In this document: positions 18,239 to 29,974 of the stretch, in pieces | Position numbering within the stretch: position 1 is the stretch's first letter | Layout of the letters: each line of letters opens with the position of its first letter | Source: Paratrimastix pyriformis | Taxonomy: Eukaryota > Preaxostyla > Paratrimastigidae | Assembly (NCBI GenBank): GCA_027972325.1 | Contig: JAPMOS010000018.1 | Location: 124,001 to 188,000, forward strand | DNA length: 64,000 bases | Direction of reading: 5' to 3' | The notes under the pieces: generated by a model | The model's input: the letters and a program-made list of their open reading frames with translations, nothing else | Databases searched by the model: none | Told to the model about the DNA's origin: nothing | Position numbers and translations under genes: made by a program

Positions 18239-21200
18239 TCAAGTGCGCTTCTTGTGGTGGTGCGACTGGCGGCCGCCGGCGGGCTTTGCGGCAGCGCGGG
18301 CGCCCTTCTTGGCGGCGGACATCATCTTCTCGAAGCCCCGGGCGACGGCCTTCCGGTTCCTGCGGCCCCCCCAATCCGACCCGGCGAGCGCAGACCACCC
18401 GCCACCGCCGCCCGGCCCGCATGAGCCACCACACCGCCGCCCGGGCATGGGCGGGCACAGGGCCGGAGGAGGGGGGCGGACCGTTTGTTGACGTTGGCGG
18501 GGTCGAGGGTGATGTACGCGTAGGGGTCGGCCTTGCCCTTCTTCGTCATGTCGCCCGCAGCCTAGGGCCCCGATGGCAACGGGAAAGGAAAAGGGGCGCC
18601 CGGTGAGCCCGAGGGGCGGCGGGGGGGGGGGGGGGGGGGGCGGACCCTCTGGGAGCGGTAGGTCTGGCCCAGCTTGGCGAACTGCTTCTCGATGCCTGAC
18701 CCCTCGGCCTCCTTGCGGGCCTTCTTGCGGCCCCGGTCGGCCCCGGGCGCACCGGCTCGGCCTGCCCCACACCGACCCGCCAGCAGCCCAGCCCAGCCCA
18801 GCCCAGCCCAGCCCAGCCCAGCCCAGCCCAGCCCAGCCCAGCCCAGCCCAGCCCAGCCCAGCCCAGCCCAGCCCAGCCCAGCCCAGCCCAGCCCAGCGTG
18901 GCTCAGGTCTCGGGCCAAGGGGTGCCAAGGGTGCCGAGGGGTGCCAAGGGTGCCAAGGGAGGGGGGCGGACCCTTCTTGGGGGCCTCGAGGGGCATGGGG
19001 GCCGCCTCGTCGCGGTCCTCGTTCTCGTCGGGCCGCTTGGCCTCGCCGCGCCGCATCCGCTGCAGGGTCCCCTCCCGCAGCTCGCTCAGGGCGGCCCCGA
19101 TGGCTCCCTGCGGCCCCGCTCCGGCCCCAGCCCCGGCCCCAGCCGGGCCCGCCTGGAGGCCCCAACCCCACGGGCAGGGAGCGAACCACAGCCGGGGAAA
19201 GCGGTGAGGGCGGGCAGCGAGGCGACTCGGCGGTCTGCCGGCTCGTTGGCGGCGAGGGTGCCGTCCGCATTTCCGCTCGGTCGGTCGGCCCGCGGTCGTT
19301 CCCCTCCGAATCCCATCTTTGGGGGATAAATCGGAGAAAAATAATTTCGCCCGCTGCAGGAGTCGAACCTACGACCAGTTGCCCGCCTTGCGGCAGGAGA
19401 ACCGCTCTTCCTCTGAGCTAAACGGGCGTCACGGGGCTGAGGAGCCCGGCTCGGGCACATGTCCAAGATGCAAGATGCACCGCCACCCGCCACCGCCACG
19501 AGCGCCGACAATTCTTTTCCACAAGAGTTCGGCAGTCGTGCCAGGCGGTGCGGGCTGATCTTTTGAGGGGCATCTTCGGCCGACTCGCCCACCGAAAAGA
19601 AGGTGGTGCTGCCCAATGCAGTGCGTGGATGTGCCCAGGGCGCAGGGCGGAGGGCGGAGGGCGGAGGGCGGAGGGCGGACCTGCTGCTGGTCGGGGGCGA
19701 TGAGGAGCTTGCCCGCGTCGTCGGTGGGGAACTCGCCCCGCCGCTGGCGCTTGCCGAGGGCCTTGCGGGGGGCCCCCTGCCCCTGCCCCTGCTCCGGCTC
19801 CTGGCGGCCGGCCGGCTCGGCGGCTGCCTGGGCGGCTGCCTCGGCCTCCTGGCGCCGGGCGGCCCGGAAGACGGAGGCCAGCGAGGGCGCCCGCTCGTCG
19901 GCCCCCTCGTCGCCCTCGCCCGCCCCGTCCTCGGCCCCGCTGGTGTCGTCGTCCCGGCCCGCGAGGATGCTCTCGAACTGGTCCCGGGTGCCCCGGCCCG
20001 CCGCCCGCTCGTCCAGCTCGGCCTGGTCCCACCAGGCGCCGCCAGGGAGAAGAGAAGGAGAAGAGCAGGTGAGAGCGGGTGAGAGCGGGTGGGACGGGGC
20101 AGAGGCGAGGTGGGATGTGAGGCCAAGGCGAGGCGGGCCGATGGCCCATCATCGACCGCCAAACCCGCCAAACCCGCCAAGCCCGCCACACCCGCCACAC
20201 CCGCCAAGCCCGCCACACCCGCCAAGCCCGCCAAGCCCGCCAAGCCCGCCAAGCCCGCCAAGCCCGCCAAGCCCGCCAAGCCCGCCAAGCCCGCCAAGCC
20301 CGCCAAGCCCGCCAAGCCCGCCACCCGCCAAGCCCGCCGCCAAACCCGCCAAACCCGAGGGGCGAGGGCGGCCGCAGAGTGGCTGGGCGTGTGGGGCGTG
20401 TGGGGCGGGCGGGACGGACGGTGCGCTGGGCGCGCTTCTTGATGGCCCGGGCGTGCTCGCGGCGGATGTAGGTCAGCATGGGCTGGTCGGCGGCCGGGAC
20501 GAAGTGGGCCACGGCCTCGAAGCCGAACTTGCGCATGGCCTTCTCGAGCAGCACACGCAGGTGGTGCTGCATGTGGGCACGCTTGTCGGCCGGCAGCCCG
20601 AACAGCGCCCCGAACTGCACGGCGGAAGGGGGGGGCGGGGGGCCAGGGGCAGGGGGCGGGGGGCCAGGGGCAGGGGGCCAGGGGCAGGGGGGCAGGGGGC
20701 CAGGGGCAGGGGGCAGGGGGGCAGGGGCGCCCGTGGTGAGGAACAGCCTCGAGGGTTTGAGGGCTGGGGCTGGGGCTGGGGCTGGGGCTGGGGCTGGGGC
20801 TGGGGCTGGGGCTGGGGCTGACCAGGGCCCCGAGGTGGGGCACGACGAGGCGCTGGTGGAGGGAGAGCAGCACCGTGACCACCGCGCAGACGGCGTGGAG
20901 GACCTCGAGCGAGGGCGACCCCAGGAAGAGCACCACGCTCTTCAGGGCCTCCTCCAGGAAGCCCTCACGCACTGGGCCGCCCCACCAGCACCAGCACCAG
21001 CACCAGCACCAGCACCATCATCCCCATCCCCCCCAACCACACGCCGGGCGAAGGAGCCGTCAGCCGTGGGACGGGGATGGGGCGGCCTCGTCGGGCTCCC
21101 CCACCCAACCAGGGGAGGGCTGGGCGGGCGGTGGCGGGGGCACGGGGGGTGCCTGGCGGACCGGGGAGCTCGAGGATGACGCGGGCCATGGCCGTCAGGG

Positions 21201-22970
21201 CGGCCGAGATGAGGCGGGTGTCCTCGCCCACCAGGGCCGCCATGATGGCCTTCAGGAACTCCTCCACCCCAGCCCTGCGGGCCCGCCCAGCCGCACCCAC
21301 GCCCACACCCCCCCAGCCGCCGCACGCAGAGGCCCAGCCCCAAGCGGGTCAGTCCCGGTCCGGCCACCCACCAGAGAGGAAAGCGCTCCCCAGGGGCGGG
21401 CGGGCGGGGAGCGGGCGGGCGGGCAGGGGGCGGGCGGGGAGCGGGCGGGGCCTGCCTGCGGACCTGTGGCGATGTACTTCCTTGCGAGGGCCAGCAGCAG
21501 CTCGTAGGCGGCGTCGCGAGTCTTGGTGTTGGGCTCCTTGACGGCCAGCACGGCCTCGGAGAGCACCGACCGCACGAAGGGCCCCACCTGGGGCGCGGGC
21601 AGGCCGGCCAGCAGGGCGTGCAGCGTCTGGATGCGCGGCTTGCGGGCGGCCGGCTGCAGGGCCCGGGCGGCCTCGGCCAGGGTGGCGATCAGGTCGGCGC
21701 TGCTCTCGGCCACGAAGGCCCCGTCCCGGCAGCACAGCCGGACGGCCTTGTAGCTCTTCTTCTGCAGGGTCCCGTCACGGTCCTGCACCGCCACCCGACG
21801 TCCCACGTCCCACGTCCCACGCCACCCACCACCAAAGCCCGAGCCCCGGTCCGATCATGTGGTATGTGGTGGGTGGGAGGGAGGGCGGCGGCCGGGCAGT
21901 GGGCGGGGGGGCCGGGGGGCAGAGTGCAGGGGGTGCGGGCGGACGGTGAGCTGGGGCTTCATGCAGCGGTAGAAGAAGGACGTGTTGGGGTGGGTGAGGG
22001 AGGGCCCCAGGGCCAGTGCCAGGTCGGTGAAGGCGTGCCGCTTGCGGAGGGCCCGGGCCATGTCCTCCTTGGTGGGGGCCGCCCCCAGCCGGGCGCTGGT
22101 CTCGAGCAGGTGCCGCATGGCCGACTTGAAGAAGTCCTCGACCACCTGGGGGGCCGCCAGGGCCGCCACCCGGCCGATGGTGCCGATGACCAGGCCTCCG
22201 TCGGGGCCCAGGAAGCCCGCCGGGGGATGCTGCGGGGGCTTCTTGGGGGCCGCCCCGGGGGCCGCCCCGGCGGGCAGGGTGGCGGCCAGGGGCAGGGGCG
22301 TCTCGGTCAGGGCCAGGAAGGCCTGGAAGAGGATGTTGAAGAGCGGCTGGCCCGTCCGCCGGATGACCTCCAGGTTGCGGGTGGCCTGCTCGGGCCCGTA
22401 GCCCACCCGGCCCGGGTGGTCGGGCTCGTCGTTGGCCTCGCTGTCGTCCTCCGCCTCCCCCTCGGCGGCCTCCTCGTCGCCCCCCTCGGCGCCCTTCGCC
22501 TCGGCCTCCTCCTCCCCCTCGGCCTCCTCCTCATCCTGGGCATCATCATCCCCCTCCTCCTCCTGGGCCATGGCCTCGTCCTCGTCGCCCTGCCGAGCCG
22601 CCTCGGCCCTCCGGCGGGCCACCAGGTCGCGGCGCTTCATGCGGCCCGTGGCGGCCCGCTTGGGGCGCCGCTGGGGGGCGGGGGCGGGGCCCTCGGGGTC
22701 CTGCTGGCCGCCGTGGTGGGGCGGGTCGTAGCGGGCCCGGGCCTGGTTGCTGGCGATGAGGCCCTCGATGGCCCCGCACACGGCCGGGATCAGGTCGGCT
22801 CCGCACCGGTACAGGGCCAGGTGGGGCTTGGCCCCGGGCGCCGTGGCCGCGGCCGGGTTGGTGAAGACGGTCAGGATCTCGGCCCACAGGGCCCCCATCT
22901 GGTTGAAGGCCTGCTCAGTCCCCACAGCAGCCACCCCATCCCACCCAAGCCCTGTGAGCCGACGAACCAT

Positions 22971-23016
<46 letters not shown>

Positions 23017-26000
23017 AGGGCCAGTGGGCCAGTGGGCCAGTGGGGGCCATGAGCAGGGGCAGGTCGGGCGGACGTTGGAGGGCTTGGGATCGGCGCCCTT
23101 GGGGCCGGCGGCCTCGAGGTCGGTGGGGCATGTGCAGAAGGCCGGCATCAGCGACCAGAGCTGCGAGGCCACCAGGCTCAGGGTCTTCGCCGTGACCGGC
23201 TCGCTCGTGGCCAGGGCCCGCTCCTGCCCGCCCCCCCAGCGGCCGCGGCCCCACCAACCAACAGGCACCAGCAGCGCCCCACGGATCGCCCCAGCAGCAG
23301 CAGCAGCAGCATCACACGGAGCGGCAAGCGCCGGATGGGAGGGGATCCGGATTGGGATGGGCGGAGGGGATCCGGATTGGGATGGGAGGAGGGCATCCGG
23401 ATTGGGATGCGATGGTGCAGTCGACGCGACAATGGGCCGGGCTGGGAGGGCTGTGCTGGCCGCAATGGGGCGGGGGCATGGCTGGGGACCTGGGTGGCGC
23501 GGGCGAGGGGCACGAAGGTCTCCCCGAAGTAGCGCATGGAGGCGTGGTGGAGGGACTTGCGCATGAGGGGCAGCAGCCACAGCCGGGGCTGCGTCTGGGC
23601 GGCGGCCGTCATGGAGGCCGTCCAGTTGAGCGGCACCGCCTCCAGGAAGGCCGCCGGCCCCATGGCCCCCATGGCCGCCCCCTGCGCACACCCACACCCA
23701 CACCGGCACACGCCCCCACACCGGCGCACACCCACACCCACACACCCGCAGACACGGCGCCCGCAGCATCGAGCAAACACCTCCAGTTGAGCCGCTGCCA
23801 CGGGGGGACACGGGCAGGCCGGGGGGCGTGGGGTGGCGGTGGGGTGGCGGTGGGGTGGCGGTGGGGTGGCGGTGGGGTGGCGGTGGGGTGGCGGTGGGGT
23901 GGCGGTGGGGTGGCGGTGGGGTGGCGGTGCGGACGATGGCCTTGTCGAGTGCCTCGCGGCGGATGGGGTCGTGCATGTCGGGCATCTCATGCAGGTCGCA
24001 CAGCGTCCGCACGGCCCCCGGGCAGAGGCGGCTCGTGGCCCGGCCCAGCCGCTGCAATCGGGGCAGCGGGGCGGGGGGCGGGACAGGGGTCGGATCAGGG
24101 CAGCTCCCAGCCGCGCCTCCCCCGAGCGAGGGCCGCCCCCACCCGCCCGCGGGAGCCTCTCCAGCCACCAGCCACCAGCCACCCACCAGCCACCCACCAG
24201 CCGTCATATCCCCATATCCCGGAGGAGGAGGGCAGCGGGTGGGGGCCGGACCCTGAAGACGGCCCCCCAGAGGGCGAATGCGTCGGTCCAAGCGGGCTGG
24301 TAGCGGATCTTGAGGGCCTCCTCGAGCATGCCCAGCACCGTCCCCAGGGGGCTCCTCCCCTCGGGGGCCGCCAGGGCCTCCCCGATCAGCCGGCTCGACA
24401 CGCACCCGTCCACCAGGGCCTGCTCCCACCCACCCACACAGCACCCCCCGCCAGCCCACAGGGGCGTGGGCGATGGGGCGCATGGAGCGGGTGCCTGAGG
24501 CGGCAAGGGCGTGCGAATGCTCCCATCGACCCATCGACCCGCCACGGATCCGTCCCCGCCACGGCCCCTGTCCCCCGCCCCCCGCCCCCGCCCCCTGTCC
24601 CTGCCCCCGGGACGGACGGTGAGTGCCTCGCGGGTTGCGTGGGCGATGGCAGGCATGGGGGCGCCGAAGTAGGGCACCAGGGCGGCCACCAGGGGGCCCA
24701 GCAGCAGGGCGCAGCGGGGGTTGTGGTGGTGCCGGGCCAGGAGGGCCGTCTCGGGGCCGGCCTCCCGGAGGGCCTCGCCCGTCAGCTGGAAGTGCAGCGC
24801 GGCGTTGGTCATCAGGTTCAGGTAGCCGATGCACACCTCGACGCTCCCGTCCGCCTTGGGCCGCGAGTTGAGCAGCTCCTGCACCCACCCACCCACATGC
24901 CCAGCCCCCCAGCCGCCCCCAGCCGCCCCACCCACATGCCCAGCCCCCCACCCACATGCCCAGCACCCACATGCCCAGCCCCCCAGCCGCCCCCAGCCGC
25001 CCCACCCACATGCCCATGCCCATCGCCAGGAAGATGGAAGTGCGGCAGTCAGGCTGGGCGTCCGGCCGCGGAGCGAGCCAATCAAAGGGGTGCGAGCAAG
25101 CGAGGGGCGAGCAGGCGGGGCGGGGGCGACCATGAGCAGCGAGGCGTGGTCCTCGGGGCGGAAGGCGAACCGGTAGCCCCCGCTGGGGCTGCCCGACACC
25201 GCCTCGTCGCCCTCGCCCTCACCCTCGCTCTCCTCGTCGTCCTCGTCCTCGTCCTCGTCCCCACCCTGCCGGGGGGCCCGCTGTTTGGTGGGGCCGGCCG
25301 CCCCGGGTGCGGCCGTGAGGAGGGGCAGCAGGGCCTTGTAGGCGGCCAGCGAGAGGGCCGGCTGGTTGAGGGCGGGCAGCGCGTAGATGGCCCGCACGCA
25401 GTCGGCCGCGTCCTGCTGGCGGGTGAAGGCCGGCAGGGTCCGCTGCAGGAGGCCCAGCACGTAGAGGGTCCCCTTGGCCTTCAGGGTGTGCTCCCGGATG
25501 ATGCCCAGCGCGAACTTGGCGATGGCCGTGGTGGCCAGGCGGAGGGTCTCCTGGGCCTCGGCCTGCTGGGGCGAGAGCGGCAGCTGGAAGCCCGCTGCCC
25601 CGGGGGCGGGGCGGGCGCCGAGCAGCAGACAGCGTCGGTCGAGGATCTCCTCGATGGCCAGCTGGGCCGCCCGGCGCACCTGCCCGGGGGGGACGGAGCC
25701 GCCAGAGCCAGCGCCAGCGCAGCAGCCAAGGAGGGGGTTGGGGGTTGCATGTCGAGCCGCAGACGGGGCAGACCTTCATGCGGCTGTCCAGGGAGAAGTT
25801 CAGCAGGGTCTGGAAGACCCGCGCCGTGGACGGCTCGCTCCACACCGGCAGCGGCTGCGCATCCAGGAAGCTGCCCAGGGCGGACAGGGTCTGCCGAGCA
25901 CATCAAGAGAGCCGTCCCATCGGAGGGAGGGACGCCAGACCGCTTTAACCACAAATTGGTCGGTGAGATGCTTTTCCATGGTGGCGATCAGGACGGGAAC

Positions 26001-26301
26001 ACAGAGGGAGTACTGCCTCCTCAAAATGGCGGGATTGACTCTTACCGGAGGATTTGAGCGAGTGGGTGTGGGGGACGCAAACGGACCGGCCGAGTTCCGA
26101 TGAAAAACCCTCAACGAGCGCCCGGAGCTGCGGGAAATCCTCGGATGCGTGTTTTTCGGAGATCATTTTAAAATATGCCGAAAAAAAGGACGTGGGCGTT
26201 TCTGGTTGGCCCATCTCATGGATATAAGAAATAACAGCAGCTTTTATGTCGGCCTTGCTGGCCGTGACGACGGCCTTCGTGCTGGTGGAGGCAACACTCA
26301 T
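18239..26301 (-). CDS. RRP12: RRP12: ribosome assembly and export factor
   Basis: RRP12 is a HEAT-repeat protein that acts in maturation and nuclear export of pre-ribosomal subunits. ATG 26301 begins MSVASTSTKAVVTASKADIK. The order of segments matches RRP12: ILRRQYSLCVPVLIATMEKH, LGSFLDAQPLPVWSEPSTAR, VRRAAQLAIEEILD, LALGPSLTHPNTSFFYRCMK, VLAVKEPNTKTRDAAYELLL, MAALVGEDTRLISAALTAMA, AMRKFGFEAVAHFVPAADQP, FPTDDAGKLLIAPDQQQ, and a basic end with KGKADPYAYITLDPANVNKR then MMSAAKKGARAAAKP. Human RRP12 ends in the same way (RPDPYAYIPLNRSKLNRR). Acidic stretches of Glu/Asp lie mid-protein. Introns on the minus strand start GTCCGC and hold repeats. One 573-nt intron (19680-19108) carries a tRNA-like gene. 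Some internal exon limits are approximate. Confidence 0.87.
18783..18896. repeat. CAGCC pentamer array (RRP12 intron)
   Basis: About 23 nearly perfect copies of the pentamer. Confidence 0.95.
19337..19341 (-). terminator. Pol III T5 terminator
   Basis: Five T on the minus strand, seven bases after the tRNA-like discriminator base. Confidence 0.6.
19348..19427 (-). tRNA. tRNA-like gene inside an RRP12 intron; isotype uncertain
   Basis: Read on the minus strand, an acceptor stem GCCCGTT pairs with AGCGGGC (7 bp), then TA, a D arm GCTC/GAGC, and a T arm GTAGG-TTCGACT-CCTGC with 5 bp. The internal promoters fit Pol III genes: A box TAGCTCAGAGG and B box GGTTCGACTCC. The discriminator base is G and five T follow. 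The anticodon arm is odd. The best fold is a GGTT/AACT stem with loop CT-CCT-G and a 12-nt insert CCGCAAGGCGGG after position 37, the normal place for tRNA introns; that would give anticodon CCU (Arg). Base 26 is then missing and the stem has only four pairs. A sequencing gap or a decayed gene is possible. Confidence 0.7.
20158..20350. repeat. 9-bp minisatellite AAGCCCGCC (RRP12 intron)
   Basis: About 20 copies of AAGCCCGCC with AAACCCGCC and ACACCCGCC variants. Confidence 0.93.
20763..20820. repeat. GGGGCT hexamer array (RRP12 intron)
   Basis: Nine or ten perfect copies. The short GGGGGCCAGGGGCAGG blocks just before it (20630-20730) are a second, looser repeat. Confidence 0.93.
22971..23014. 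repeat. 44-nt G run (C on the RRP12 sense strand)
   Basis: The longest homopolymer in the window, inside an RRP12 intron. It is followed by three GGGCCAGT units. Confidence 0.9.
23328..23412. repeat. 28-bp repeat, about three copies (RRP12 intron)
   Basis: Units contain GGATCCGGATTGGGATGGG, with the third starting GCATCCGG. Confidence 0.8.
23828..23932. repeat. 11-bp minisatellite GGGGTGGCGGT (RRP12 intron)
   Basis: About nine or ten perfect copies next to the exon encoding CDLHEMPDMHDPIRREALDK. Confidence 0.94.
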
Positions 26302-26377
26302 CCCTTCGCCTTCAGTTGTGCTGACCGCCCCGGTAAAGAGCACATTTTTGCAGCTCAAGCTTTTTTCATTGCGGAAT
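26302..26377. promoter_or_regulatory. 76-bp bidirectional interval, RRP12/ACSL
   Basis: This separates ATG 26301 (-) from ATG 26378 (+). It includes a T-rich stretch (26342-26369). Both promoters must lie here or within the first codons. Confidence 0.5.
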
Positions 26378-29300
26378 ATGTCACAGCAGCCTCAGATCGG
26401 TGAACTCAGCGACGACGAACGGCAACACGGAGAAATTCATGGATGCCCTGTCCCGCTCCCTCTCGATGTGTCGGAGGCTCGCGTCAACACTGTGGAGTCT
26501 TTTCGCAATTCGGCGGTTCGTTTCCCCGAAAACAAATGCATGGGTGTACGCGCCTTCCTTGAAAACGGTAATCGGGGTGAATACGTCTGGACAACATATC
26601 GGCAGGTCAACGAGTCTGTGGTTTTGCTTTGGTGGCTGTATATATTGTGGCGTTTTGGTAGGCGTGTCACCCATTTTGCCGCTGGTATTCGTGGGTTGGG
26701 ATATAAAGCGGTCCGTTCCGAGCGCACGCCATTTTGACTGAATCGTCCTTGGTTTAGGGTGATCGGATCGCCATCATGGCCCGGAACCGCCCGGAATGGA
26801 TGATCGCTGCACTTGCGTGCTCTTGCCATGGCATCATCACTGTCCCAGTCTATGACAGCTATGGGCCCCCGGACTGCCAGTACATTATGGAGCACTCCGA
26901 GTCGACCGGCATCGTGGCGGCACGGGAGCACCTGGCATTCGTCTGCAGGCGACACCTTCCCGCGCACCCGCCTGACCCTTTCCCTTTCTCTGCCCCCGGC
27001 GCTGCCGGGGGGTTTGGCTCTGGGGCCGGGCAGATCAAGGAGGTCCGCGAGAAGTACACGGCCCTGCGGACGGTCGTGGTGATGGACGACAACCCGGGCG
27101 ACAAGGAGTTCGTGGCCCAGGTCGGCCCCTCGGCGGCCCTCTACACCCACACCATGAGGTCCGCCCGGCTGCTCCCTCTGGGCGGCGCCTCTGACCATGT
27201 GTGCGTGCGGGTGTACCCGCATTCCCCTCGGCAGCCAGCTGGAGGCGGACGGGGCCCGCAGCCCGCAGCCCGAGGACCATCCGCCCCGGGCCACCGACTG
27301 GTGCACCTTCGTGTACACCTCGGGCACCACCGGCTCGCCCAAGGTCTCCCGCTCCCCCTCCCTCGCACCAGCCCTCGCACCAGCCCTCGCACCCCCCGAG
27401 TACCCAGCCTGTTTTGGGGTACCTCCTCCCTGGTTGGTCACACTCTCGGGGGCCGGCGGGGTGCGATCCTGGCAGGGCGCCATCCTGACCCACCAAGCCG
27501 TGCTGGCCGGCGCCCACGGCATCTGGGGGCGGCAGTCCTTCTATCCCGAACCCGACGTCCTGATCAGGTCCGCTCCCGCGCGCCCCAGGGTGTGCGGTGC
27601 CTGCCTGTCTGCGCCTGTCTGCGCCTGTCTGCGCCTGTCTGCGCCTGTCTGCGCCTGTCTGCGCCTGTCTGCGCCTGTCTGCGCCTGTCTGCGCCTGTCT
27701 GCGCCTGTCTGCGCCTGTCTGCGCCTGTCTGCGCCTGCGCGTGGGAGGCCGTGGTCTGACCACCCCGCGGCTCTTGTGTGGCCCCCCTCCACCCCACCCC
27801 ACTCCACTCCACTCCACTCCACTCCACTCCACTCCACTCCACTCCACTCCACTCCACTCCACTCCACTCCACTCCACTCCACTCCACTCCACTCCACTCC
27901 ACTCCCGGCCAGCTACCTCCCGCTGGCCCACGTCTTCCAGCGGGCCAACGAGCACTGCCTGCTGGCGGGGGGCCACGCGATCGGGTACTACTCGGGGGAG
28001 ATCCCCAAGCTGGTCGAGGACATCGGCCTCCTGCGGCCCACCCTGTTCCCCTCGGTGCCCCGGGTCCTGAACAAGATCCACCAGGCCCTCCGCAGCGGCG
28101 TCGAGAAGTCCAGCCCCATCAAGCGGGCCGTCTTCTGGGCCGCCTTCCACATGATGAAGCGCGCCATCATGCGCGGTCCGCCCTGCCCTGCCCTGCCCTG
28201 CCCTGCCCTGCCCTGCCCTGCCCTGCCCTGCCCTGCCCTGCCCTGCCCTGCCCTGCCCTGCCCTGCCCTGCCCTGCCCTGCCCTGCCCTGCCCTGCCCTG
28301 CCCTGCCCTGCCCTGCCCTGCCCTGCCCTGCCCTGCCCTGCACCCACTCGCACACTTGCGCACTGTCCGATGGATCAGTCCCTTTGCTCCACACACACAC
28401 TTGCACGCACCCCCCCTGGGCCCGACCTGACGGACGGGCATGCGGACCTGTGTGCGGCGGGTGGGCGGTGAGCAGGCGAGGACACCTGCTTCCCGGCTGA
28501 CGCTGTGCTCAAATCGATCCGGGCCAAGTTCGGGGGCCGCATCCGCATCACATACTGCGGCTCGGCCCCGCTCTCGGTGGCCGTGGCAAGCTTCCTGCGC
28601 GTGTCCGCACCATCACCCGCTCCCTCTCCTCGCTCCCTCTCCTCGCTCCCTCTCCTCGCTCCCTCTCCTCGCTCCCTCTCCTCGCTCCCTCTCCTCGCTC
28701 CCTCTCCTCGCTCCCTCTCCTCGCTGCTCGAGTCATGGCACGGCGGGTCATGTCATGGCCATGGGGGGACTGCCCTTCACCGGCGCTGTGGGCTGTGGGG
28801 GGCGGTGCGGGGGCGCAGGGCCATGGGCTGCTACATCCTGGAGGGCTACGGGCTGACCGAGACCTGCTCGGCGGCCACGGCCATGGTCAACGACGACAAC
28901 CTGGTGGGCACGGTGGGCCAGCCCGAGCCCGGGGTCGAGCTGAAGCTAGTCTCGCTGCCCCACATGGGCTACAACGTCACCGACTCGCCCTCCCGGGGCG
29001 AGATCTGGGTCCGGGGCCCCTGCAACTTCTCCGGCTACTACAAGGACCCCGTGCAGACGTCCGTCCCGCCCGCCCAGCCGGCCCGCCCGCCCACTTGCAC
29101 GCCCACCCGCCCACTTGCACGCCCACCCGCCCGGCCTTCCTCGCCCCCCTCGGCCCCGCCCTCCCCTCGGGCCCCCCTCCCCTCGGCTCGCTGCGGAGGC
29201 TGAACTTCCCCTGGGGGGGGCATCGGGGCGGGCCTCCGGGCGTGCAGCGCCAAGGTGCTCTCGCCCGACGGGTGGGTCCGCACGGGCGACGTGGGCATGT

Positions 29301-29939
29301 GGGTCGACGACAAGCGCCTCAAGGTCATCGACCGCATCAAGAGTCCGCCCCGCCCCCCCCCTCATGCCCCCCCTCATGCCCCCCTCATGCCCCTCATGCC
29401 CCCGATCGCCTGCCCTGTCGTCCCTGCCAACGCCCCTCATGCCCGCCCCTCATGCCCGCCCCTCATGCCCGCCCCTCATGCCCGCCCCTCATGCCCGCCC
29501 CTCATGGCCAACGGCCAATCGCCCGCCGGGTGGCAGACGTCTTCAAACTTGCCATCGGGGAGTTCTGCTCGTGCGACGACCTGGAGCGGATCTACCAGTT
29601 CTGCCCTACATGACCCAGTTCATGGTGCACGGCGACCGGACCATGTCGGCCCTGGTGGGCATCGGCGTGCCCGACTTCGCCCAGATCAAGACCTGGGCCC
29701 TCGCCCACGACCTCGCCCCATCGCCGACGTCCGCACTCCCCCCCCCCCCCCCCCCCCCCCCCCGGGCCATCGATTTTCACGACGGCATGTGGCTTGTCTC
29801 TGGCAGAACCGGGAGGCCCTGTGCGGCCACCCTGCGGTGCGGCGGATGATCCTGGACGACCTGGCCCGGATCGCCGCCCAGGAGCGCCTCAGGCGCTTCC
29901 AGTACATCAAGGTCCCTGCCCCTCGCCACCACAACCTCT

Positions 29940-29974
<35 letters not shown>

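Noticed and set aside
19348-19427. Confident tRNA-Gly or tRNA-Gln call
   Set aside because: GCC or CUG can be read in the loop only by breaking U33 or the stem; the isotype is left open with Arg-CCU as the best guess.
21618-23195. Long plus-strand frame across RRP12
   Set aside because: It is a mirror frame of high-GC coding exons; the minus strand matches RRP12 throughout.
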